Below the pieces are notes generated by a model, which saw only the letters and a program-made list of their open reading frames with translations, did no database searches and had not been told where the DNA came from. From assembly GCA_000437275.1 (NCBI GenBank), contig FR899704.1:45799-56367 (forward strand): a stretch of 10,569 bases of DNA. The letters run 5' to 3'. The position numbers were made by a program, and so were the translations under genes. The stretch is from Clostridium sp. CAG:411. Its GTDB lineage: Bacteria; Bacillota; Clostridia; Lachnospirales; Lachnospiraceae. This document shows, one piece after another, positions 1 to 4,645 of this stretch. The first letter of the stretch is position 1. Each line of letters begins with the position of its first letter.

Positions 1-49
1 ACAGTCTCCTGTGTAGTGGCTCTCTAACTCCGTGTAAAACCGTGTAATT

Positions 50-75
50 CAAGTATTCCTTTTGGGAATCACTTG
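50..75 (-). terminator. Hairpin after rpsR, possible end of the operon
   Basis: On the minus strand CAAGT-g-ATTCC and GGAATACTTG form a 10-bp stem with one bulged G and a 5-base loop, 13 bases after the rpsR stop. The following bases (AATTACACGG) are not U-rich, so intrinsic termination is doubtful. It may be an mRNA 3'-end or processing hairpin. Just beyond it CCGTGTAA occurs twice (30-37 and 40-47). No gene is visible in positions 1-87. Confidence 0.4.
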
Positions 76-87
76 CAAATACTACGA

Positions 88-354
88 TTAGTCCATTGTA
101 TATGGCATTAAAGCGATATGACGTGCTCTCTTGATTGCAACTGTAAGTGCTCTCTGATGCTTTGCACAGTTTCCAGTAATTCTTCTAGGAAGAATCTTTC
201 CTCTTTCTGATACATATCTCTTTAATTTATTAACATCCTTATAGTCGATGCCTTTGTTCTCTTTATCTGAACAGAATACACAAACTTTCTTTCTTCTGCG
301 TCCGCCTCTTCTCTTCATTGGAGAATCTGCTCTATCACTTTTATTATATGGCAT
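88..354 (-). CDS. rpsR: 30S ribosomal protein S18
   Basis: S18 binds the platform of the 30S subunit as a heterodimer with S6, which is encoded two genes upstream. The 88-residue product has a short basic N-terminal tail (KRRGGRRRKK, about residues 14-23) and then the S18 core containing KLKRYVSERGKILPRR (about 43-58) and the near-terminal KRARHIALMPY. It keeps Cys25, Cys28, Cys63 and His66 in a CxxC...CxxH arrangement. This is the zinc-ribbon (C+) form of S18; many bacteria have lost these residues. The start at 354 is preceded by AAGGAGGT at a normal distance. It is the last gene of the rpsF-ssb-rpsR operon, 82 bases after ssb. Identity is secure; zinc binding is inferred from the motif. 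Confidence 0.98.
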   Translation of the reverse strand: MPYNKSDRADSPMKRRGGRRRKKVCVFCSDKENKGIDYKDVNKLKRYVSERGKILPRRITGNCAKHQRALTVAIKRARHIALMPYTMD

Positions 355-392
355 AATCCGTGAACCTCCTTATCAAAATTTGTTATGAAAGC

Positions 393-424
393 ACTATCCT
401 ATAACAATTAAATTACAAGATAGT
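393..424 (-). repeat. Inverted repeat in the ssb-rpsR gap
   Basis: ACTATC (393-398) and GATAGT (419-424) are complementary around a 20-base AT-rich loop, in the 82-base gap before rpsR. A smaller palindrome, GATAGTCCTATC (419-430), overlaps it and is an alternative fold. This could be a processing or attenuation hairpin that adjusts rpsR relative to rpsF and ssb, but it is weak. Confidence 0.3.
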
Positions 425-436
425 CCTATCCATTTT

Positions 437-874
437 CTAGCTAAATGGCAAACCATCTTCTAAACCATCCGGAATATTGATAAATCCATCTGCCGCTTCA
501 CTAGGTTCAGGTCTCTGTGCTACACTGCCGGCATCGTATTGCTGTGCACTTTTCTTGCTTTCTGCAAACTCAAGTTCCTCAATAACAACATCAGTGCTGT
601 AAACTCTCTGACCTTCTTTGTTTGTATAGCTGCTGGTTTGGATACGTCCACAACCAACAACCTTAGTTCCCTGTTTTAAATATCCTTCTGCAAATTCTGC
701 TGTCTTGCCAAACGCAACACAATTGATAAAATCTGCTGTCTGGTCATCGCCCTGACGCTTAAATCTTCTGTCAACGGCTAGGGTAAATCTTGCAATCGCT
801 GAAGAGTTCCCATTCTGTGAATAACGAATCTCAGGATCTCTAGTCAAACGACCCATTAAAATAACTTTGTTCAT
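437..874 (-). CDS. ssb: Single-stranded DNA-binding protein SSB
   Basis: SSB coats single-stranded DNA during replication, repair and recombination and recruits partner proteins through its C-terminal tip. The 145-residue protein begins MNKVILMGRLTRDPEIRY, the classic start of the bacterial SSB OB fold, and continues with a RFTLAVDR strand, DFINCVAFGKTAEFAEGYLKQG and the GRIQTSSYTNKEGQRVYSTDV strand pair (OB fold about residues 1-105). A short Gln/Pro/Ser/Ala linker leads to an acidic tail ending GLEDGLPFS. This is close to the usual DDDLPF tip but carries one extra serine. The start at 874 has GAAGGAGG, which begins immediately after the rpsF stop codon; only 18 bases separate the genes, so translational coupling is likely. 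A slightly short replicative SSB is the best reading. Confidence 0.98.
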   Translation of the reverse strand: MNKVILMGRLTRDPEIRYSQNGNSSAIARFTLAVDRRFKRQGDDQTADFINCVAFGKTAEFAEGYLKQGTKVVGCGRIQTSSYTNKEGQRVYSTDVVIEELEFAESKKSAQQYDAGSVAQRPEPSEAADGFINIPDGLEDGLPFS

Positions 875-892
875 CCTTAGGATGCCTCCTTC

Positions 893-1180
893 TTATGCGT
901 CTTGTCTAATGCATAAAAATCTGATGACATTCTCCATGATACGGATGTTCTTTTCAACATCTGCAGGAACGTTTTCATCAGCATCAAATTGGATGAAGTA
1001 GTAAAATCCTTCTCTCATCTTCTGAATATCGTAAGCTAATCTCTTCTTACCCCATTCATCAACGTTAGTGATTGTACCGCCGAACTTTGTAATATACTCT
1101 TTTACTTTTTCTACGGTTGCTACTCTGTCATCGTCTTCGATTTTCGCATTAACAACTACTGCTAATTCATACTTGTTCAT
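893..1180 (-). CDS. rpsF: 30S ribosomal protein S6
   Basis: S6 is the partner of S18 on the 30S platform and helps that protein bind 16S rRNA. The 95-residue product shows the ferredoxin-like S6 fold: an N-terminal strand (MNKYELAVVVNAKIEDDD), a helix, then the family signature around residues 41-60 (EWGKKRLAYDIQKMREGFYY) and a final helix/strand ending in RFLCIRQDA. A longer frame opens with GTG at 1192, but that codon lies inside the Shine-Dalgarno sequence AAAGGAGGTG. The ATG at 1180, about 10 bases after GGAGGT, is therefore the start. It is the first gene of the rpsF-ssb-rpsR operon, with a leader of about 70 bases that folds into a hairpin next to the ribosome binding site. Confidence 0.97.
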   Translation of the reverse strand: MNKYELAVVVNAKIEDDDRVATVEKVKEYITKFGGTITNVDEWGKKRLAYDIQKMREGFYYFIQFDADENVPADVEKNIRIMENVIRFLCIRQDA

Positions 1181-1208
1181 AGTTGCTTGCACCTCCTTTT
1201 GGTCTCTG

Positions 1209-1229
1209 GCCCTCTATTCGTTAGAGAGC
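1209..1229 (-). promoter_or_regulatory. Leader hairpin upstream of rpsF, candidate S6:S18 autoregulatory site
   Basis: On the minus strand GCTCTCTA and TAGAGGGC form an 8-bp stem (one G-U) closed by a 5-base ACGAA loop, a few bases upstream of the rpsF Shine-Dalgarno. The flanking TTCCTT (1230-1235) can also pair with AAGGAG of the Shine-Dalgarno (1193-1198, one G-U). rpsF operons in many bacteria carry an mRNA site bound by the S6:S18 complex. I could not match this hairpin residue by residue to the published consensus, so its role is inference. Confidence 0.45.
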
Positions 1230-1259
1230 AAGGAATTTTTGTAACCAGTACAGTTCCTA

Positions 1260-1288
1260 ATTCTACCACAACAAAATCAATAATGCAA
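1260..1288 (-). promoter_or_regulatory. Sigma-A promoter of the rpsF operon
   Basis: The -35 is TTGCAT (1283-1288) and the -10 is TAGAAT (1260-1265), separated by exactly 17 bases. The -10 is preceded by TGG, giving an extended -10. Transcription would start near 1253 and give a leader of about 70 bases. The promoter lies in the gap after the GH13 gene, so the ribosomal operon need not depend on read-through from that gene. Confidence 0.8.
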
Positions 1289-1319
1289 GCATTTTTCACA
1301 AAACATTTTCTTTTCGTTA

Positions 1320-3443
1320 CTACTCATGATTTACATCCTTTAAGATTGCACCACTAAACGGTGGTAATGTCAAAATCAAGTACCCAGCTTCAATTTTATG
1401 TGTAGTAGCCTCCTGTGTATATCCATCCTGCGTTGTCAAAATTAAGCGTACCATTTCTGTTCCATCTAAAATTCCAATCTCCCATACTGGAATTTTAAAA
1501 GTAACCTCTCCATCATTATTGTTGACCGCTGCCACAAGTTTATCCTGTGCATCAAATCTTCCGTATGCAATTACGTTATAGGTTCCATATAAAAACTTTA
1601 TTGAACCGGTTCGCAATGCCTGATAATCTTTGTGTATCTGTATCAATTCCTTATGTAAGGCAATCAATTCTTTATTTTCATGTCCCCATGGATAGGTTCT
1701 TCGATTGTCTGGATCTGTCCATCCACAAACACCTGCTTCATCTCCATAATAAATGGTTGGTGCTCCTGGCCAAGTCATTTGTATCAAAACGGCTTCTCGC
1801 ATAACGCCATAATTCAAATGTTGATTTGCCGCCTCTGGTCCAAGGGATGCTGTTCTTCCAACATAATGATTGGTTCTCGTCAAAAATCTTGAATGATCGT
1901 GGTTAGATAATTCATTCATAGCAACCTGTAAGGACTGCGTATTAAATCTTGTCATATGATGGCTCATAGAACCATAGAATGCGTCAGTATTTCCCAATAA
2001 ATCCTGTCTCTGTTCATCACTATGTTTCTCCATTCCTGTTAAGAACCAGGTAAGTGGCTCCATAAAGGCATCATAGTTCATGACCGTATCCCACTCATCT
2101 CCCTGTAACCATGCTGTAGGCTCTCCATAATGCTCTGCTAAAATAATGGCATTTGGATTTGCCTCTTTTACATTTTTACGGAAGTTCTTCCAAAAGTAAT
2201 GATTATATTCTGGTGAATGTCCTAAATCTGCTGCCACATCTAAACGCCATCCATCTACATTGTAAGGTGGAGATACCCACTTTCTAGCAATTCGCATAAT
2301 ATACTCAAATAACTTTGGTGAATCCTCATAATTTAATTTTGGCAATGTATCATGTCCCCACCATCCATCATAAGTATGATTGTATGGCCATGCATGTTGT
2401 TCATGAAATTTAAAGAATGTATGGTACGGACTATCCTCTGCAATGTAAGCACCCTTCTCATAACCTTCCTGATTTTCATAAATACGTTCTCTATCTAGCC
2501 ATTTATTAAAAGAACCACAATGGTTGAATACTCCATCCAAAATAACTTTCATACCACGTTTATGAATTTCCTCTACCAGTTGTGCAAAAAATGCATTACT
2601 TGCTTCCAGATTCTCTTTGTCCGTTACACGACAAATATACTTCGATGCCTGCGCATTTTCTGTCACCCCCGGTGGTAGCAATTCACCTTCGTCTTTTACT
2701 ATTTTTCCAATGTGTGGATCAATATAATCATAATCCTGTATATCATACTTGTGGTTAGACGGAGACACAAAAAGAGGATTAAAATAAATAACTTCCACGC
2801 CTAAATCCTGTAAATAATCTAGTTTATCCATCACGCCCTGCAAATCACCGCCATAAAACTCACGTACACCCATAACTGCAGGATATTTATTCCAGTCATC
2901 TACTTTAACCGTTCCTTCACCAATATAATAATACTCATTTGTCTCTACTGTATTATTTTCATCCCCCTTACAGAAACGATCCACATAAATCTGATATATA
3001 ACTGCACCTTTCGCCCAGTCTGGTGTAGTAAAACCAGGTTTTATAAAGAAATTGTAATAAGACTGTACTTCGTTAAATACACCCTTCGCATTATAATAGC
3101 ATACTGCCCTACCTGCCCGGATTTCAAAATAATATTCCATTCGCTGATCCGTCAGTGGCACCTCTACCTGATAATAATCAAATAAGCGATCATCATGTAC
3201 TTTTTCCATTTCCAGTTTTTCATTATTCGTCACTACATAAACCATATCTACATTATCTCTGGCTGTACGAAAGCGAAGCTTCACTTTGTCATATGGCATA
3301 GGCTCTGCAGGCTCCCGATATTCTTTCGTCCCATCGCTAAATAATGCAGCTCGGTTAAGTGCCTGACTCAAATTGTCTATATACAAACGAACCTTTTCTT
3401 CTCTGGTCATCTGTGTAAAATTCAGACTAAAATTTATCCCCAT
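1320..3443 (-). CDS. Glycoside hydrolase family 13 enzyme, neopullulanase/cyclomaltodextrinase-like
   Basis: This is a predicted alpha-glucan hydrolase acting on malto-oligosaccharides, pullulan or cyclodextrin fragments. The 707-residue protein has no signal peptide, so it probably works in the cytoplasm on imported oligosaccharides. Residues about 30-130 form a beta-rich N-terminal domain like CBM34. The catalytic barrel begins near PDWAKGAVIYQIYVDRF (141-157). All four GH13 motifs are intact: region I DGVFNH (303-308), region II GWRLD with Arg400 and nucleophile Asp402, region III ILAEHYG with acid/base Glu437, and region IV SNHDHSR with Asp516. A C-terminal beta sandwich follows from about residue 610. 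The stretch about 246-285, between the barrel strand-3 motif IDPHIG and region I, is longer than in short family members. The start at 3443 has GGGAGGT upstream. Exact specificity cannot be read from sequence. Confidence 0.92.
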   Translation of the reverse strand: MGINFSLNFTQMTREEKVRLYIDNLSQALNRAALFSDGTKEYREPAEPMPYDKVKLRFRTARDNVDMVYVVTNNEKLEMEKVHDDRLFDYYQVEVPLTDQRMEYYFEIRAGRAVCYYNAKGVFNEVQSYYNFFIKPGFTTPDWAKGAVIYQIYVDRFCKGDENNTVETNEYYYIGEGTVKVDDWNKYPAVMGVREFYGGDLQGVMDKLDYLQDLGVEVIYFNPLFVSPSNHKYDIQDYDYIDPHIGKIVKDEGELLPPGVTENAQASKYICRVTDKENLEASNAFFAQLVEEIHKRGMKVILDGVFNHCGSFNKWLDRERIYENQEGYEKGAYIAEDSPYHTFFKFHEQHAWPYNHTYDGWWGHDTLPKLNYEDSPKLFEYIMRIARKWVSPPYNVDGWRLDVAADLGHSPEYNHYFWKNFRKNVKEANPNAIILAEHYGEPTAWLQGDEWDTVMNYDAFMEPLTWFLTGMEKHSDEQRQDLLGNTDAFYGSMSHHMTRFNTQSLQVAMNELSNHDHSRFLTRTNHYVGRTASLGPEAANQHLNYGVMREAVLIQMTWPGAPTIYYGDEAGVCGWTDPDNRRTYPWGHENKELIALHKELIQIHKDYQALRTGSIKFLYGTYNVIAYGRFDAQDKLVAAVNNNDGEVTFKIPVWEIGILDGTEMVRLILTTQDGYTQEATTHKIEAGYLILTLPPFSGAILKDVNHE

Positions 3444-3513
3444 ACTAAATTAACCTCCCTGTCGTGGTACAACTTACTATAAATCTCACTGTTGTCATAC
3501 ACTCACTTATTTT

Positions 3514-3542
3514 ATTTTATAATAATTAGACATAAGATACAA
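3514..3542 (-). promoter_or_regulatory. Likely sigma-A promoter of the GH13 gene
   Basis: TTGTAT (3537-3542) and TAAAAT (3514-3519) are separated by 17 bases, about 70 bases upstream of the GH13 start codon. The -35 is only moderately consensus and the region is AT-rich, so the call is tentative. I saw no convincing catabolite-response element. Confidence 0.55.
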
Positions 3543-3557
3543 GTGTAAAAGGGCGAA

Positions 3558-3604
3558 TTTCTATGTCCCTTTTGCTCCCTATAAGATAAATTTGGACATA
3601 GAAA
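3558..3604. repeat. 11-bp perfect inverted repeat upstream of the GH13 promoter
   Basis: TTTCTATGTCC (3558-3568) and GGACATAGAAA (3594-3604) are exact reverse complements separated by 25 bases. A second, smaller inverted repeat, AAAAGGG (3547-3553) with CCCTTTT (3567-3573), overlaps the left arm. The right arm includes the run that forms the uridine tail of the terminator next to it. It could be an operator for the GH13 gene or an RNA hairpin in read-through transcripts. Nothing shows which. Confidence 0.6.
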
Positions 3605-3627
3605 AAGCATTGCCTTTTGGCAATGCT
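3602..3627 (-). terminator. Intrinsic terminator, minus strand
   Basis: GCATTGCC and GGCAATGC form a perfect 8-bp stem with a four-base loop (TTTT on the plus strand). On the minus strand the stem is followed by TTTTTC. It ends transcripts coming from the small exported protein gene, about 210 bases past that gene's stop, and isolates the GH13 gene. The opposite strand has only a TCTTTC tail, so the minus orientation is preferred. Confidence 0.85.
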
Positions 3628-3711
3628 CTTTCAGGAGAAGGTATTTTTGTTACTAATGGGGTGTAGCAAAAACTATATAATGTATTGGGGTTTACGCTTA
3701 TTAGTATAGCA
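3602..3711 (-). ncRNA. Candidate small untranslated transcript
   Basis: An extended -10 element, TGCTATACT, lies on the minus strand at 3703-3711, with no good -35. A start near 3696 would give an RNA of about 95 bases ending at the terminator at 3602-3627, with no ribosome binding site or reading frame. Inside it TTTTTGcTAC (3666-3675 side) and GTAaCAAAAA form a hairpin. The same hairpin pairs slightly better on the plus strand (U-G in place of C-A), so orientation is uncertain. It may only be the 3' untranslated end of the neighbouring gene. Confidence 0.3.
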
Positions 3712-3840
3712 CGTTGCACTACAAAAGTGTGCACAATTTTTCCCCATTTTTATTCTCTTTTTTAGTTTTGTTGAACAAGCACCGCAAAAACTTCACAAAA
3801 AAGAAACATCAGATTCCCCAATATTTTTACTTCTCCGACT

Positions 3841-4161
3841 TTATTTCTTCGCAGTTTCTTTTCCCTGCTCCTTTGTAATTACATTTTCTACTGTTTTTGT
3901 TGTTGTGTTTGCTATCGCATTTGCATACTTATCTGCCGTTTTTGTTGTAATACTCTGTGTCTTTTGTGAAATGACATTTCTTACTGCAGATGTAATACAT
4001 GTTAAATTGTGTTGCAAATTAGCAAACTGGAAAAACGATTCTGTCTGTGTGCTCTCTACTTTTGTCTGCTCTGTTTTTGTATCTGAAAAAATGCTTCCTA
4101 AATCCATACTAAGGATTAACATAACAATAAATAAACCAATCAATACTTTTATTTTTCTCAT
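3841..4161 (-). CDS. Small exported Thr/Lys-rich protein of unknown function, under a c-di-GMP riboswitch
   Basis: I do not recognise this family. The 106-residue product starts MRKIKVLIGLFIVMLILSM, a short basic N-region followed by a hydrophobic segment (about residues 5-19) that could be a signal peptide or a single membrane anchor. No lipobox and no sortase motif is visible. The rest is hydrophilic and rich in Thr, Lys, Gln and Asn (for example TTKTADKYANAIANTTTKTV), with one cysteine at 55. The start at 4161 follows GGGGGAG with a six-T spacer; a longer TTG-initiated frame from 4185 has no such site. The only upstream regulatory signals are a c-di-GMP-I aptamer and a terminator on the same strand, which marks it as a c-di-GMP-controlled surface or secreted protein. 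The antisense frame over this region lacks such support. Confidence 0.8.
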   Translation of the reverse strand: MRKIKVLIGLFIVMLILSMDLGSIFSDTKTEQTKVESTQTESFFQFANLQHNLTCITSAVRNVISQKTQSITTKTADKYANAIANTTTKTVENVITKEQGKETAKK

Positions 4162-4238
4162 AAAAAACTCCCCCGCTTCTAACAAATCCTCTTAACAGTT
4201 CCCTGTATCTACTGTAATTCATTGTTCATGCTGAAAGT

Positions 4239-4260
4239 TCTAAAAGGAAAACCTTTTAGA
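4239..4260 (-). repeat. 9-bp perfect hairpin in the leader of the small exported protein gene
   Basis: TCTAAAAGG and CCTTTTAGA form a perfect 9-bp stem with a four-base loop, and outer GAAA/TTTC can extend it across a small internal loop. It lies between the riboswitch terminator and the start codon, within the roughly 170-base stretch that contains no gene. The minus-strand tail is AACTTTC, not a uridine run, so it is not a convincing terminator. mRNA stabilisation or a second control point is possible. Confidence 0.5.
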
Positions 4261-4331
4261 TTTTCATAAGATAGGAGCTTTGTGCTGACACGAGGCTTTG
4301 TATGGAAGTATGTTTGCATTCAGATATGAAC

Positions 4332-4377
4332 ACAAAAAGCTCATCGTGCCAATTTCAATTGCACAATGAGCTTTTGT
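4332..4377 (-). terminator. Intrinsic terminator of the c-di-GMP riboswitch expression platform
   Basis: On the minus strand AAAAGCTCAT-U-GTGC pairs with GCAC-G-ATGAGCTTTT, giving 15 pairs including one U-G, closed by an 11-base loop (AATTGAAATTG) and followed by T-rich sequence. On the plus strand the same position is a C-A mismatch, so the element is better formed in the riboswitch transcript. It lies about 20 bases after the aptamer. The aptamer's 3' strand can pair with its loop (see findings). Confidence 0.85.
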
Positions 4378-4396
4378 AATTTCCTCTCATACCTAT

Positions 4397-4487
4397 CAAT
4401 TGCAACTGGCTGTCATATTATAAACGTAGACCCTATAGTTTTGCGTCACAGGCTTTCACCTGTTTTGCCTTTCAACACGAAATTCTT
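4397..4487 (-). promoter_or_regulatory. Cyclic-di-GMP-I riboswitch (GEMM-I)
   Basis: On the minus strand the conserved GEMM-I core is present in order: GGCAAAA; a hairpin ACAGG-UGAAAG-CCUGU (4448-4463) with a GAAA tetraloop; GACGCAAA; CTATAGGGTCTA; then TATGACAGCC and the closing strand CCAGTTGCAATTG. The GGGTC/GACAGCC pairing with a two-base AG bulge, and the tetraloop-receptor-like CTA/TATG bases, fit the known aptamer. The P1 helix is weak by eye (AATT.CG with TGCAATT). It controls the gene starting at 4161. No convincing -35/-10 pair was found upstream; AT-rich TAATAT-like boxes lie near 4500-4510. Confidence 0.93.
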
Positions 4488-4532
4488 TCGCTGTTTTAAT
4501 TAATAATATTATGTTTTTCTTATGTTGTTTCG

Positions 4533-4578
4533 GTTACAACATTCACAGGAGCTTCCTTACCTGTAACTACATTGTAAC
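4533..4578. repeat. Interrupted inverted repeat between ftsH and the riboswitch
   Basis: GTTACAA (4533-4539) pairs with TTGTAAC (4572-4578) and ACAGG (4545-4549) with CCTGT (4560-4564), leaving an internal loop and a 10-base apical loop. Neither side has a uridine tail. It occupies the otherwise empty stretch downstream of ftsH. Function unknown. Confidence 0.45.
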
Positions 4579-4615
4579 ATCCTTTCCAAAATATGTCACT
4601 AAGAAAATAGACCTA

Positions 4616-4638
4616 GTCCTACGAATTCTTAATAGGAC
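4616..4638 (-). terminator. Possible weak terminator after ftsH
   Basis: GTCCTA and TAGGAC form a 6-bp stem with an 11-base loop eight bases past the ftsH stop. On the minus strand it is followed by TAGGTCTATTTTC, which is only partly U-rich. ftsH transcripts may therefore read through towards the riboswitch. Confidence 0.35.
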
Positions 4639-4645
4639 AATGGAC

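Noticed and set aside
1181..1192. GTG start of rpsF four codons upstream
   Set aside because: The GTG is part of the Shine-Dalgarno sequence itself, and S6 proteins normally begin at MNKYEL-like residues.
3905..4195. Plus-strand frame of 96 codons opposite the small exported protein gene
   Set aside because: No ribosome site, odd composition, and the riboswitch, terminator, Shine-Dalgarno and signal segment all support the minus strand.
4520..4612. Minus-strand open stretch reading KEAPVNVVTETT before a stop, protein-like in composition
   Set aside because: About 30 codons with no start codon and no ribosome site. It could be a gene remnant, but nothing identifies the parent, and the same bases form an inverted repeat.
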